DNA of 64,000 bases from Cronobacter turicensis z3032 (GTDB lineage Bacteria; Pseudomonadota; Gammaproteobacteria; Enterobacterales; Enterobacteriaceae): assembly GCA_000027065.2 (NCBI GenBank), contig FN543093.2, positions 2,298,074-2,362,073 on the forward strand, read 5' to 3'. A model generated the notes under the pieces. That model ran no database searches, had not been told where the DNA came from, and saw only the letters and a program-made list of their open reading frames with translations. Below are positions 44,809 to 54,669 of the stretch, piece by piece. Both the position numbers and the translations under genes were made by a program. Position 1 is the first letter of the stretch; every line of letters begins with the position of its first letter.

Positions 44809-45477
44809 TTATTTCGGCGCGGGATCGAACATGCGCGCATCGGTCGCCATGTCGTCGATCACCTGTTTGAGGTTGTCGACCGTCAGCGGCGTCTTCTCGT
44901 TGCTGAGATCTTTCCCCTCGCCTTTACGCACCACTTTGACGACCGTTTTTTGCGTCGCCGCGTCAATCAGCTCGCCTTCAAAGAACAGGCTGGTGTCCAT
45001 GGTGCGATGGCCTGTCGCGACCTGGGTACCAGCCACCACCAGCGCAATCGGCAGCACTTCATAGAATTGCAGCCCCTCTTTGCTGCTGTCGACGGCGGTG
45101 ATAGCCCCCCGGAAAATCACGCTGCGCGGCCCAGGCGTCGTCACCAGCGGCTTACGGCTTGCCGCCGCGGTTTTCAGCTTGTCGTTGGTATATTTCAGCA
45201 GGCCGTCCAGCACCGGCTGGGTTATCTGCCCGGTCGGTTTCGGCGCCGGGTAATACACCACAGAGTTATAAACGATAGAGTCGTAGTTATTCAGTTTGAA
45301 GCCCGGCGCGACCCAGCGCATGACCGGTTTACCGGTGGCTGAGGTGGCTTTCTCCAGCCCCGAATAGTCTTTCAGGAAGCCGGAATATTGTTCAGGTTTG
45401 GTGGTGCTGGAGGAACAGCCGGCCAGCAGCAATAGCGCCGCCACGCCGGAAGCTTTAAATACCGATGAGCTGTGCAT
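44809..45477 (-). CDS. ydcL: Lipoprotein YdcL (DUF3313)
   Basis: A 222-residue lipoprotein, the same length as E. coli YdcL. The signal MHSSSVFKASGVAALLLLAG leads to a lipobox LLAGCSSS (Cys21). The mature DUF3313 domain has YSGFLKDYSGLEKATSATGK and YNSVVYYPAPKPTGQI. Ser at +2 predicts outer-membrane sorting by Lol. Its function is not known; in E. coli it lies next to tehAB, as here. Confidence 0.92.
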   Translation of the reverse strand: MHSSSVFKASGVAALLLLAGCSSSTTKPEQYSGFLKDYSGLEKATSATGKPVMRWVAPGFKLNNYDSIVYNSVVYYPAPKPTGQITQPVLDGLLKYTNDKLKTAAASRKPLVTTPGPRSVIFRGAITAVDSSKEGLQFYEVLPIALVVAGTQVATGHRTMDTSLFFEGELIDAATQKTVVKVVRKGEGKDLSNEKTPLTVDNLKQVIDDMATDARMFDPAPK

Positions 45478-45654
45478 AGAAGGTTACCTGTGATTGGGGG
45501 AGCACAGAATTTATAGCAAACGGGCGCACAAAAAGAGTCATAAAAACGACGACATGACAGGAAAAAGCGATCCGGGACATAAAATCGGATTAGAACAATA
45601 AATAAAGCTGATGTTAATTATGAAAATATATAAAAAAATTAATGGCATTAATCC

Positions 45655-45677
45655 GGAGCCGCGTTACGGGCGGCTCC
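45655..45677 (-). terminator. Hairpin downstream of tehB
   Basis: GGAGCCGC and GCGGCTCC pair around GTTACGG, 18 bases past the tehB stop. A run of seven Ts appears only about 20 bases later on the minus strand, so termination is uncertain. Confidence 0.5.
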
Positions 45678-45694
45678 ATAAAAAGCCAGTCACA

Positions 45695-46288
45695 TTAACG
45701 TTTTTTCGCGAGCATGGTCGCAAAACGTAAGCTAATGCGGTTGCCGCTGGCGTCGGTTTTATGAAGCTGACCGACATCTTCATTGTATTTAATCAGATCC
45801 CAGCCTTCATAATAGCGGCGCAGTTCCCCTTCGCGGAACGCAAACGGAAACCCAACGGTGCACGGGTAATCGTCAGTATCCATCGCCGCGACAATCAGGT
45901 TATACCCGCCAGGCGCGGTGCAGCGCTGCATATTATCGATAAGCCCTGCAATGGTGTCGCGCTCAAGAAACATCATCACCACGGTGGAGAGAATAAAGTC
46001 ATACTCCCCGTCAAAGCGCAGCGTATTTAAATCTTTAACCGCGATATGCAGGTTACTGAACCCTTCCGCCGCCGCGATGCGCTCCAGATTCGCGATACTC
46101 GCCGGGTTTTTATCCCACGCGGTCACGTCAAACCCACGGGCGGCGAGATAAAGGCTGTTGCGCCCGTTGCCGCAGCCGAGATCCAGCGCGCGGCCCGGCT
46201 CGACATAATTAACGGCGTTTAAGACATCAGAGTGTGTGGCCGTCAGGCCATATTTTTCAGTGAAGTAATTTTCATCGCGAATGTTCAT
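45695..46288 (-). CDS. tehB: Tellurite methyltransferase TehB
   Basis: A 197-residue SAM-dependent methyltransferase, the same length as E. coli TehB. SAM motif [14 protein letters not shown] spans about residues 36-48. [20 protein letters not shown] and [20 protein letters not shown] are shared. TehB methylates tellurite and selenite to volatile or less toxic products. E. coli has tehA directly upstream, but here no tehA is present in the 159 bases before ydcK, so tehB stands alone. Confidence 0.94.
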   Translation of the reverse strand: MNIRDENYFTEKYGLTATHSDVLNAVNYVEPGRALDLGCGNGRNSLYLAARGFDVTAWDKNPASIANLERIAAAEGFSNLHIAVKDLNTLRFDGEYDFILSTVVMMFLERDTIAGLIDNMQRCTAPGGYNLIVAAMDTDDYPCTVGFPFAFREGELRRYYEGWDLIKYNEDVGQLHKTDASGNRISLRFATMLAKKR

Positions 46289-46447
46289 CGTGGTTCCTTA
46301 AAAGGTGTCTGCCGGTGCCGCCAGGCGGCGAGCAGCAAAGATATATTCTGCATGCATTTTATAAAACTTCCCTCATGAACGCTATCACCTTCCCGGCGCG
46401 TAAAAATTTGCTACGGTTAATTTATCGTCTCTGACAAGGAAACCCTG

Positions 46448-47428
46448 ATGAATAAATACCAGCTCAGCGAAGCCACGCGCGTCTTTCGCTACACCCGCCA
46501 CGGCGAGCCGTGCACCGTGACGCTGCGCCAGCTTATCGCGCTGCGCGATTTCGCCGACGTGAGCGCCGGGACGCCGGGCGGCTGGGTGGAGAGCGAGGAA
46601 AACCTTAGCCAGCAGGGCGCATGCTGGGTGTATGACCACAACAGCGTGGTGTTCGCCGGCGCGAAAATTCGCGGCAACGCGCGTATCAGCCAGACCTGCG
46701 AGATTCATCATGACGCGGTGATCAGCGACGATGCCTGGATTGATGCCGCGGAAATCAGCGACGGCGCGCACGTCAGCGGCCGCGCGATGGTGCAGTGCTC
46801 GGTGGTGCGCGGCGAATGCCATCTGTTCGGCGACGCGCGGGTGATGCAAAACAGCCTGGTGGTCGGCGCGAAAGGCTTAACGGCGGACAGCGACAGCGCG
46901 CTGCATATTTACGGCAGCGCCACGATCAGCGCCTCGCGGGTGGTGCATCAGGCCCAGATTTACGGTCACGCGCTGGTGACGCACGCGTTTATCGAGCATC
47001 GCGCCGAAGTGTTTGAACACGCGATCCTCGAAGGCAACGAAGAGAACGACGTCTGGGTGTGCGACTGCGCGAAAATCCATGGCAACGCCCGGCTGGTAGC
47101 GGGCGTTGAGGAGAACGCCTCGCCGACGGTGCGCTACAGTTCGCAGGTCTCCGGCCACGCGGTTATTGAGGGCAACTGCCTGCTGGGGCATCACGTGCGC
47201 GTGGGTGAACACGCGGTGATCACCGGCGGCCCGGTGCGGCTCGATAACCATGTGACGGTCGCCGGACGGGCGCGGATAAGCGGCGACGTCATCCTTGAAG
47301 ACAGCGTGACGGTGAACGATGACGTCATCATCGAAGCGCCGCCTGGCGAAACCATCCGGTTGTGCGGTTTTAAGACGCTGGGGGGTGACGAACACATTCA
47401 GCGCACGCCCCTTCCGGGCCTGGTTTAA
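46448..47428 (+). CDS. ydcK: Hexapeptide-repeat protein YdcK
   Basis: A 326-residue protein, the same length as E. coli YdcK. After about 45 residues it consists of imperfect hexapeptide units (GNARISQTCEIHHDAVISDD, AKIHGNARLVAGVEEN) predicting a left-handed beta helix, as in acyl- and acetyltransferases. No distinct catalytic motif is visible. AAGGAAACCCTG precedes the ATG. The last four bases overlap the convergent rimL stop. Function is unknown. Confidence 0.92.
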   Translation: MNKYQLSEATRVFRYTRHGEPCTVTLRQLIALRDFADVSAGTPGGWVESEENLSQQGACWVYDHNSVVFAGAKIRGNARISQTCEIHHDAVISDDAWIDAAEISDGAHVSGRAMVQCSVVRGECHLFGDARVMQNSLVVGAKGLTADSDSALHIYGSATISASRVVHQAQIYGHALVTHAFIEHRAEVFEHAILEGNEENDVWVCDCAKIHGNARLVAGVEENASPTVRYSSQVSGHAVIEGNCLLGHHVRVGEHAVITGGPVRLDNHVTVAGRARISGDVILEDSVTVNDDVIIEAPPGETIRLCGFKTLGGDEHIQRTPLPGLV

Positions 47429-47994
47429 GCATCCGCGTCGATAATGCGCCCGTAGATATGCTGGTCGTAGAACTGGCCGTTCAGGTATTCGGCCTCTTTT
47501 AACCGGCCTTCCAGCGTAAAGCCGTTGCGCTGCGCCACGCGGTTGCTCGCCTCGTTGGTGACGATGCATTTAATGACAAAACGCCGCACCTCGCCGGTCT
47601 GCGCGTAGTGCGCCATCATCGTTTGCAGCGCGCCGGAGATAATCCCCTGCCCCTGGTGCTGCTCATCCAGCCAGTAGCCGATATACCCCGTTTTGTTGGT
47701 CGGCTCAATCTGGTTAAACGACAGCACGCCCACCATTTCGCCATCCAGCAAAATCATAAACATTTTCGCGTAGCCGCGATGGTGCAACATCACGTTGCCC
47801 TGAATGGTTTGGCGCGTGTCTTCGATTTTGTTGACGTATTGCGGCCAGTTCATCGATTTTTGCAGCCAGTCTTTATTGCGCTGCACCAGTGAGAACAGCG
47901 GCCCGGTAAACCGTTCATGAACAGAATGCAGTTCAAGATTGTCGTTAACGATAAGCCTCTCGTCCTGAAAGGTAGCGCTGGTGGCGTTTTGCAC
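47425..47994 (-). CDS. rimL: Ribosomal protein L7/L12 serine acetyltransferase RimL
   Basis: A 189-residue GNAT acetyltransferase, ten residues longer at the N-terminus than E. coli RimL (179). It shares NWPQYVNKIEDTRQTIQGNV, MLHHRGYAKMFMI and the acetyl-CoA loop EQHQGQGIISGALQTMMAHY (about residues 111-130). RimL acetylates the N-terminal Ser of L12 to give L7 and can also acetylate processed microcin C. The start is GTG with AAGGAGA seven bases upstream. E. coli ydcH, normally between rimL and opgD, is not seen here. Confidence 0.92.
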   Translation of the reverse strand: MQNATSATFQDERLIVNDNLELHSVHERFTGPLFSLVQRNKDWLQKSMNWPQYVNKIEDTRQTIQGNVMLHHRGYAKMFMILLDGEMVGVLSFNQIEPTNKTGYIGYWLDEQHQGQGIISGALQTMMAHYAQTGEVRRFVIKCIVTNEASNRVAQRNGFTLEGRLKEAEYLNGQFYDQHIYGRIIDADA

Positions 47995-48119
47995 GTGAGT
48001 CTCCTTCTGGTGTGTAAGTCTCTAGAGGTATCACAGCGGGCCGCGTAAAAACACTGCCGGAATCGGCGGGGTTGTGCGCAAACACCAGCCTGTCTCTCGT
48101 CTTTTGCGCATCGCGCCCA

Positions 48120-48145
48120 TAAAAAAGCCCCGTCGAAACGGGGCT
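48120..48145 (-). terminator. Terminator of opgD
   Basis: AGCCCCGT-CGAA-ACGGGGCT (48126-48145); read on the minus strand six Ts follow. It lies 13 bases past the opgD stop. Confidence 0.88.
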
Positions 48146-48158
48146 CGCGGGCGGCGGT

Positions 48159-49814
48159 TTAGCGCATCTGCCGATCGTCGACATATTTGCGTTTATCCGG
48201 CGCGGGCGGGAAATACTGCCACAGCCAGGTTTCGCTGATGGCCTCGCCCTGACAGCGCAGGAACATGCGCATCTCGACCGGGTCGACGGAGTCGGACGTC
48301 GGATACCAGTCGAACTGGATGCGATAGCCGTCAAACGGCTCGACGTAGAGGATCTCTACCTGTTTCGCCTCGCCGCTGGAGAGCGTAATCACCGGCTCGA
48401 TGCCGCGCGGCGCGGCACCTTTAAGATCGCCGCCCACGAAATCCACGGCGACGCGGCGCGACCACTGCGCCGGGAAGTTCTCGCCCGGCGCCCAGCCTTC
48501 CGGGAAACTGCCCATCCCGGTGCGGGTGGCGTAAACGCGCGCCAGCGGCGTGCGTACCGGCGCGTCGGCGCTCCAGTAGAGACGATACTGGAAGTTAAGC
48601 TTATCCCCGGCGCGGATCGGTTTTTCCGGCTGCCAGAAGCAGACGATGTTATCCAGCGTTTCCCCGGTGGTCGGGATTTCCATCAGCGAGACGGTGCCTT
48701 TCCCCCAGCGGTTGCGCGGCTCCACCCACAGGCTCGGGCGCTTGTTATACCAGCCCATGACGTCCTGGTAGCTCTCGAATTTATGGTCGGTCTGCAACAG
48801 GCCAAACCCTTTCGGGTTTTCATCCGCGAACGCATTAAATTGCAGGCGCTGCGGGTTATTGAGCGGGCGGCACACCCACTCGCCGTTGCCGCGCCACATC
48901 GCCAGGCGGTCGGAGTCGTGGATTTGCGGGTGAATGGTGTCGCACATGCGGCGTTCGTTGTTGCCGCAGCTGAACATACTGGTCATCGGCGCGATGCCGA
49001 GCTGTTTGATATCTTTGCGCGCGAACAGGAAGTTTTCCACTTCCATGATCACCTGGCTCGATTCGCAATGAATGATGAACTTATACGCGCCGGTCACGCT
49101 CGGGCTGTCCAGCAGCGCGTAAGCGATAAACGTGGTGTCCTGCGCTTTCGGGGTTTCAAACCAGAAGGCGGTGAAATCCGGGAACTCTTCCGGCGTATCG
49201 GTAAACGTATCGACCGCCAGCCCGCGGGCCGACAGCCCGTACTGGAAGGTGCTGTCTACCGCGCGGAAATAGCTCGCGCCGAGGAAAGAGACGATATCGC
49301 GACGCGCCAGCTCCGGCGCTTTGAACGCGCGAAAACCGGCGAAGCCGAGATCGGTCTGCCCTTCCAGCTGGCGGGTATCGACGCCCGCGTCATGGTAGTT
49401 AAAGAGCTCAGGGCGGAAATGCACTTCGCGGGCCTGGCGGGTCGCCGGATCGAGCGAGAACATCCGCACCCGGCGGCGAAAGCCCATGCCGACGTGGAAA
49501 AACTGCACGTCGAGCTGGCGGCCCTCGATGTTATTCCACAGGGAATGTCCGGCGTCATACTGGATGCTGTTATAGGCCTGCGGGGTGAGCTTTGCGAGCG
49601 TATCGGGCAGCGGTCGCGGCGCGCCGCCCCACGGTTTTTGCGAGAGCTCGGCGGCCATAGCCTGTAACACGCTGAAATCAAAGGCGCGCGTCTGGCCGTC
49701 CGCGATATCGGACTCCTGCGCCCAGGCGTTGCGGGAGAAAAGCGTGGCGAGACCTGGAGTGCCGCATGCCGCGGCGAGGGCCAACGAGGCCTTGATAAAA
49801 CGTCTGCGGTTCAT
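48159..49814 (-). CDS. opgD: Periplasmic glucan biosynthesis protein OpgD (MdoD)
   Basis: A 551-residue protein of the same length as E. coli OpgD. It has a Tat-type signal ([20 protein letters not shown], cleavage near residue 32) and a mature MdoG/MdoD domain with [39 protein letters not shown] and [20 protein letters not shown]. OpgD controls the backbone structure of osmoregulated periplasmic glucans. The ATG at 49814 places the twin-arginine motif at the N-terminus; a longer in-frame start is unlikely. It is the first gene after a 560-base gap. Confidence 0.94.
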   Translation of the reverse strand: MNRRRFIKASLALAAACGTPGLATLFSRNAWAQESDIADGQTRAFDFSVLQAMAAELSQKPWGGAPRPLPDTLAKLTPQAYNSIQYDAGHSLWNNIEGRQLDVQFFHVGMGFRRRVRMFSLDPATRQAREVHFRPELFNYHDAGVDTRQLEGQTDLGFAGFRAFKAPELARRDIVSFLGASYFRAVDSTFQYGLSARGLAVDTFTDTPEEFPDFTAFWFETPKAQDTTFIAYALLDSPSVTGAYKFIIHCESSQVIMEVENFLFARKDIKQLGIAPMTSMFSCGNNERRMCDTIHPQIHDSDRLAMWRGNGEWVCRPLNNPQRLQFNAFADENPKGFGLLQTDHKFESYQDVMGWYNKRPSLWVEPRNRWGKGTVSLMEIPTTGETLDNIVCFWQPEKPIRAGDKLNFQYRLYWSADAPVRTPLARVYATRTGMGSFPEGWAPGENFPAQWSRRVAVDFVGGDLKGAAPRGIEPVITLSSGEAKQVEILYVEPFDGYRIQFDWYPTSDSVDPVEMRMFLRCQGEAISETWLWQYFPPAPDKRKYVDDRQMR

Positions 49815-50374
49815 GCCTGAAAACCGTCCTTTTTTGTCGAGGTATTTCGCAAGGCCGAAGCCTGGCGGCGGCAAATGTTACAAGCAATATGACCGCTCAC
49901 TCTAGACAAAATTCAGGATGAAGCCAACAGGCGGTGGAAAAATTAAATAATTTCTTATTTTTCAAGTCAATAGATGACGAAGGATGGGTGAATTTATGTC
50001 AGGCGCGGCGGCGCGGGTGGCCGTAAAATCAACAGGTTACTTTATGCGCACCGGGTAAAACCGCGCAGCGTAGCGGGTTTCAGAGGGATTCGCGAGAACC
50101 ATCACAAAAAACGATGACGGCCCATCTTGCCAGCCGCACCGGGACAGGATAGTTTCTGGCATCGCAGAGACTGGCGGCGTCACGCCGTTCAGGCCCCTGT
50201 ATATGCCTATATTCCTCCCTGTGGGAGGGGCCGACAACAGCACGATACAAAACCGTCGGTCGACACCCTAATTTTAATGATGATAGCTCAAGGTGGCCCG
50301 GCTTCGCCGGGTTCTTTTCGGGAAACACCACCATCACCCCACGCCACCGCGCGGGGTTTTGTTTTTTTACGCGC
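49815..50374. other. 560-base gap with a structured, possibly mobile-element-derived segment
   Basis: Bases 49815-50030 should hold the opgD promoter. From about 50037 to 50367 the sequence has a coding look on the minus strand (GTG 50243 to TAA 50037, 68 codons, ending SETRYAARFYPVRIK) and, overlapping it, a second open frame (50337-50080). Both reading frames remind me of short ORFs seen near phage-satellite regions, but I cannot name the element. On the plus strand the segment ends in two hairpins and a T-tract at 50297-50367. No gene is asserted. Confidence 0.35.
50297..50367 (+). terminator. Plus-strand double hairpin and T-tract
   Basis: CCCGGC-TTC-GCCGGG (50297-50311) is followed by CCCC...GGGG (50337-50356, eight pairs with one mismatch) and TTTTGTTTTTTT. 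It would end a plus-strand transcript from the preceding gap, where no gene is known. It ends beside the convergent carboxylesterase stop. Confidence 0.6.
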
Positions 50375-51886
50375 TTAGTCCAGCGTCACGTGATAGCGCA
50401 TTACCCGCTTAAAGAGCGCGAGACGCGCGCGCATAAAGCGATTTTCCAGTCGCCACCCCGCTTTTTTGTTAAGCCCTATACGCAGCAGGCGGTCGCGTCC
50501 GCGCACGCAGGCGAGCCAGCGCACCGGGCCGTCGAGCGCCTGGCTTTGCGCGCTGGCGTGTTTTGCAAAGCTGACCCAGTAGTCCGCCACCTGCCCGGCG
50601 AAGGTATAATCCGCCGCCGTGGCGTAATCTTTCAGCGGCTCGACCTGCCCCAGATTATCAAACACATAAGGCACTTCATTGCCGTGCCAGGCGCCATTGG
50701 CGAACGTCTCCCGTTCGCCTTCAGCCACGTAATCAAACCAGTAGCGCCAGCACGGCACGCCGCGTCGGCTTTGCGCCTGCATCACCACAAAGCCGAGTGT
50801 GGTAAACGCCATATCGCGGCAGACCTGGCGCCCCAGCTCCCGGTCGCCGCGCACGCCAGGGTACAACAACCGGATAAGCCCGAGCCCGAAGCGCCGTTCA
50901 CGGCGCAGCTTGCGGATCTGCTCTTCCAGATTAACGCCGAAATAGGCCAGCACGCTGGCCTCGTCGCTGTTACTGCCGACCATCACCGGCATCGGATGCT
51001 GGCGCGCGGCGAAAAAGGTTTCCAGCATCGGCTCCGGCAGCACAATATCGCCCGCAATCGGCGCAGGCCCGGTGACATAAGGCGCGGTGAGCTGCCAGAA
51101 GGTATCGGCGGGCAGCGCGCGCAGATCGGCGGCGGTAGGCGCTTTAAGACCTAAGTGGCGGGTGAGCGCCGCGCCATTAAGCAGCGCTTTGCGGCGCGGG
51201 ATATCGGGCAGCGTGTAGCCGCTCTGGATAATCGCTTTATGGAACAGCCCTTTCGCAAGCGGTGAAGCCATCAGCGACAGCACGCTGCGCGCCCCGGCGG
51301 ATTCGCCAAAAAGCGTGACGTTGTCACGATCGCCGCCAAAGGCGGCAATGTTGTCCTGTACCCAGCGCAGCGCAGCGATTTGATCGAGCAGCGCAAAGTT
51401 ATAAACCGGCCCGGCGGCGTCTTCGTCTTCCAGCGCCGGATGGGCGAAAAAGCCAAGATGCCCGAGCCGGTAGTTCACCGTCACCACCACCACGCCGCGA
51501 CGCGCCAGCGCCTGGCCGTCATAGGGCGGCAGGCTGCCCGCGCCAAGCGTAAAGCCGCCGCCATGCAGCCAGACCATCACCGGCAGCGGCGCATCGCGCG
51601 CCACCGGCGCCCAGACGTTGAGATAAAGACAATCTTCGCTGAACGCGCCCGGATCGCCTCCGGCAAGCTCGCGGCAAAATCCGGCGTTCTGCCAGCTGGC
51701 AGCGGAAAAGACAGTCGCGTCGCGCACGCCCTGCCAGGCAGCCAGCGGCTGCGGCGCGCGCCAGCGGCGCTCGTCGACCGGCGGCGCGGCATACGGGATG
51801 CCCCGCCACACGGCGATATCCTTTTCTGTACATCCGCGCACGTCGCCGTGCGTGGTAGTAACTATCGGCATTTCCAGGTTGCACAT
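50375..51886 (-). CDS. Type-B carboxylesterase (PnbA-like)
   Basis: A 503-residue alpha/beta hydrolase of the carboxylesterase/lipase type-B family. The oxyanion loop is [14 protein letters not shown] (about 106-119), the nucleophile Ser196 lies in [10 protein letters not shown], and the N-terminal [20 protein letters not shown] and [11 protein letters not shown] blocks are family signatures. The catalytic His is likely the one in [13 protein letters not shown]. The start at 51886 has GGAAGAGG upstream. There is no signal peptide. It hydrolyses small esters, with unknown natural substrate. It sits 43 bases after ydcJ on the same strand. Confidence 0.9.
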   Translation of the reverse strand: MCNLEMPIVTTTHGDVRGCTEKDIAVWRGIPYAAPPVDERRWRAPQPLAAWQGVRDATVFSAASWQNAGFCRELAGGDPGAFSEDCLYLNVWAPVARDAPLPVMVWLHGGGFTLGAGSLPPYDGQALARRGVVVVTVNYRLGHLGFFAHPALEDEDAAGPVYNFALLDQIAALRWVQDNIAAFGGDRDNVTLFGESAGARSVLSLMASPLAKGLFHKAIIQSGYTLPDIPRRKALLNGAALTRHLGLKAPTAADLRALPADTFWQLTAPYVTGPAPIAGDIVLPEPMLETFFAARQHPMPVMVGSNSDEASVLAYFGVNLEEQIRKLRRERRFGLGLIRLLYPGVRGDRELGRQVCRDMAFTTLGFVVMQAQSRRGVPCWRYWFDYVAEGERETFANGAWHGNEVPYVFDNLGQVEPLKDYATAADYTFAGQVADYWVSFAKHASAQSQALDGPVRWLACVRGRDRLLRIGLNKKAGWRLENRFMRARLALFKRVMRYHVTLD

Positions 51887-51929
51887 ACCTCTTCCTTTTT
51901 TAAACGGCAATCCTGGGAGCGTAGCCGTT

Positions 51930-53273
51930 TCAGAGCAGACCGCAACGTCGTTTGCTGCGATCTTCCGCCTCCTGATAGAGCGTGAACTCATCCAGCACCG
52001 GACAACCGAGCGCCGCTTCGAAGGTATCGCGGCTGGCGTTGCCGTGGCGACGGGCCCGCGCGTCCTCGCCGAGATTGGACTGGAAAATCCCCGCCGCGCT
52101 GACCGGCAGAAAATCTTCATAGATAATCGGCTGCGCCACCAGCCAGCCGCGCTCAATAAGCGTCTGCGGATCGTCGCCGGGACGAATAGCCTGACGGTGC
52201 GTTTCGCCGACCGGCGTCAGGCGGTAGCGGAAATAGGCCAGCCCCTGGCGGCGCAGCAGCGTATCGCTGTCCGGGAAGCGGCTGAACGCCTCCTGTAATT
52301 TCAGCTGATGCGTCAGGTTATCCTTGCCGCTCCCCGCCGTCGCCAGCAGTTCGTCGTAGAGCGCGCGGCCTTTGGGCGTCAGCGCCATGCCGCGCTGTTC
52401 GATTTCACCGAAGCGCGCGGTGTGGGTGCCGGGGCTGTCGCCGCCAAAGCGAATCGGCTCCTCCAGCGCTTTAAAGCTGGTCTGGCGCAGCAGAATGGGA
52501 AATTCACGGCGCGGCGGCCCTTCGATAACGGCTTTCGGCTCAATGCCATATTCCGGCATCAGCGACTGCACGCGGTCGATATCCAGCGTGCGGGGCGTGA
52601 GGTGATTGATGTGGCAGCCGCGAAAGCACACCACATCGGCAATCAGCCGGTGCTCATCATGGAGCGCCTGATAGGTGGCGGCGTCCACCGTCGCATGGCT
52701 GTGCCAGCGGAACGTTTCCAGCGCCTCGCGCACGAACTCCTCGGCCTGATCGGCGTTAAATGCGCCCTGCTCGTCGTAAATGTTCAGCAACTCATAGCAG
52801 CGACGGGTGAAGATATCGCGCCGGGAGAGCACCGTGGCGGCGCGCTTGCGCAGCTTTTCGTCTTCGATAAGCTCAAGGCGCAGCAGTGAAGTAAAAATGC
52901 GAAACGGGTTACGCGCCAGCGCCACGTCATCCACCGGGCGAAACGCCGTCGAGTGCACCGGCACCCCCGCCTGGGAGAGATCGTAATAGCTGACCGGGTG
53001 CATCCCCATAATGGCGAAAATCCGTCGGAGCGTCGCCAGCTCGCTGGCGGTGCCGACGCGAATCGCCCCGTGGCGCTCGACGTTAAGCCGCGCCAGCTCA
53101 TCGGCGTTGGCAAGCTGCTCATGCAGCTGCGGGTGGCTTTCCAGTACGCCCAGGTTCACGTCGGCCACCAGTTCCAGCAATGTGCCGTACTGCGGCACTT
53201 CTTCCTGGTACATGGCCGACATGGCCTGCGAAAAATGTTCCCGAATCTCATCTGCCGTGATGCTGTTCGCCAT
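51930..53273 (-). CDS. ydcJ: YdcJ, DUF1338 metalloenzyme (2-oxoadipate dioxygenase/decarboxylase-like)
   Basis: A 447-residue protein, the same length as E. coli YdcJ and nearly the same over [20 protein letters not shown] and [20 protein letters not shown]. It belongs to DUF1338, related to Pseudomonas HglS, which turns 2-oxoadipate into 2-hydroxyglutarate in lysine breakdown. Candidate metal ligands are His residues in [13 protein letters not shown] and [13 protein letters not shown] and a Glu. Enterobacteria lack that lysine route, so the true substrate is open. The start at 53273 follows the family. It is divergent from ydcI. Confidence 0.9.
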   Translation of the reverse strand: MANSITADEIREHFSQAMSAMYQEEVPQYGTLLELVADVNLGVLESHPQLHEQLANADELARLNVERHGAIRVGTASELATLRRIFAIMGMHPVSYYDLSQAGVPVHSTAFRPVDDVALARNPFRIFTSLLRLELIEDEKLRKRAATVLSRRDIFTRRCYELLNIYDEQGAFNADQAEEFVREALETFRWHSHATVDAATYQALHDEHRLIADVVCFRGCHINHLTPRTLDIDRVQSLMPEYGIEPKAVIEGPPRREFPILLRQTSFKALEEPIRFGGDSPGTHTARFGEIEQRGMALTPKGRALYDELLATAGSGKDNLTHQLKLQEAFSRFPDSDTLLRRQGLAYFRYRLTPVGETHRQAIRPGDDPQTLIERGWLVAQPIIYEDFLPVSAAGIFQSNLGEDARARRHGNASRDTFEAALGCPVLDEFTLYQEAEDRSKRRCGLL

Positions 53274-53627
53274 GGTGTCGTGCCTCCAGTGAATATTGCT
53301 GAGATTGTAGAGAATCGCGGCACTATCAGCGGTGAAGAATTTACAATTTGTGATCCAAAACGTAACAAGCCATCCGGCGCCGCACGTCCGGCAAAACGCA
53401 TGGCAAAACAACCGGGAACCGCGCGTTTACTCCGGCCCCCGCCAGCCGTCTGGTTTACACCCTGTCATATGAAAATCGTCTGGCCGATCTGCACATTAAA
53501 ATATTCGCAGTCCGCCGGAGGATGATGTTGCATATTTATCTGTTTTGTTAATATTATTTTGCTATCAAGTTATCAAAATTAAACAAGTTATCTTGTCACG
53601 GCTCCCGCTCTGTTTTTAACATCAGCT
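53274..53627. promoter_or_regulatory. ydcJ/ydcI divergent control region
   Basis: This 354-base spacer has no supported gene. Near ydcI it turns AT-rich and contains the direct repeat CAAGTTATC at 53566-53574 and 53584-53592 (18-base period); the second copy extends to CAAG-TTAT-CTTG, a small palindrome. These are plausible YdcI (LysR) sites. Confidence 0.45.
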
Positions 53628-54551
53628 ATGGAAAAAAACGGTTTGTTCTCCCAGCGCATTCGCTTGCGCCATTTGCATACATTCGTCGCCGTCGCTCAGC
53701 AGGGCACTCTCGGGCGCGCGGCGGAAACCCTTAATCTCAGCCAGCCTGCGCTCTCCAAAACGCTCAACGAGCTGGAGCAGCTCACCGGCGCGCGGCTGTT
53801 TGAACGCGGCCGCCTCGGCGCTCAGCTCACGCTGCTTGGCGAGCAGTTTCTCACCCACGCGGTGAACGTGCTCGACGCGCTCAATCACGCCGGCCAGGCG
53901 CTGAACCGCAAGCCGGAAGAAGGCTGCGATGTCGTGCGTATCGGCGCGCTGCCCACGGCCGCGCTCGGCGTACTGCCTGCGGTCATTGGCCCTTTTCACA
54001 AGCAGCAAAGCGATATCACGCTGCAGGTGGCCATCATGAATAACACCATGCTGCTGGCGGGCCTGAAATCAGGCGAGCTGGATCTCGGCGTGGGCCGGAT
54101 GTCCGATCCGGAACTGATGAACGGGCTGAATTACGAACTGCTGTTTATGGAATCCCTGAAGCTGGTGGTGCGCCCCGGGCACCCGCTGTTGCAGGATAAC
54201 GTCACCCTGAGCCGCGTCATGGAGTGGCCGGTGGTGGTGTCGCCCAAAGGCACGGTGCCCCGCGATAACGCCGAAACGCTGCTGGCAAGCCAGGGGTGCC
54301 AGCTTCCCGCCACCTGTATTGAGACGCTCTCGGCGTCGCTCTCGCGCCAGTTAACGGTCGACTATAACTATGTCTGGTTTGTGCCCTCGGGCGCGGTCAA
54401 AGAAGATTTACGTCAGGGGACGCTGACGGCGCTGCCCATCGCTATCCCTGGCCCCGGCGAGCCTATCGGCATTCTGACCCGCGTCGACGCCCCGCTCTCT
54501 CAGGGCGCGCGGGCGCTGCTGTCGTCGCTTCGCAAATCGATGCTCAACTGA
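53628..54551 (+). CDS. ydcI: LysR-family regulator YdcI
   Basis: A 307-residue LysR regulator, the same length as E. coli YdcI and almost the same over the first 50 residues (MEKNGLFSQRIRLRHLHTFV, AVAQQGTLGRAAETLNLSQP). The helix-turn-helix spans about 10-65, with the effector domain at 95-300. YdcI is highly conserved in enterics and is linked to pH and acid-stress responses in Salmonella and E. coli. Its effector is unknown. It is divergent from ydcJ and 118 bases before the old-yellow-enzyme gene. Confidence 0.94.
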   Translation: MEKNGLFSQRIRLRHLHTFVAVAQQGTLGRAAETLNLSQPALSKTLNELEQLTGARLFERGRLGAQLTLLGEQFLTHAVNVLDALNHAGQALNRKPEEGCDVVRIGALPTAALGVLPAVIGPFHKQQSDITLQVAIMNNTMLLAGLKSGELDLGVGRMSDPELMNGLNYELLFMESLKLVVRPGHPLLQDNVTLSRVMEWPVVVSPKGTVPRDNAETLLASQGCQLPATCIETLSASLSRQLTVDYNYVWFVPSGAVKEDLRQGTLTALPIAIPGPGEPIGILTRVDAPLSQGARALLSSLRKSMLN

Positions 54552-54669
54552 GTGGAAAGCGCGTCGCGGCATTAGTTAGCGTGAAAAGTAATAAGCCTCC
54601 AGGCTTGCCATCCGGCGCGTGATATCGTTTAAATGACAGATACGCCTTCATCCTGACGGGAGTTCTGTT

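Noticed and set aside
50080..50337. Minus-strand frames of 68 and 85 codons as real proteins
   Set aside because: Two overlapping frames with no ribosome site or terminator on that strand; the DNA element may be conserved for another reason.
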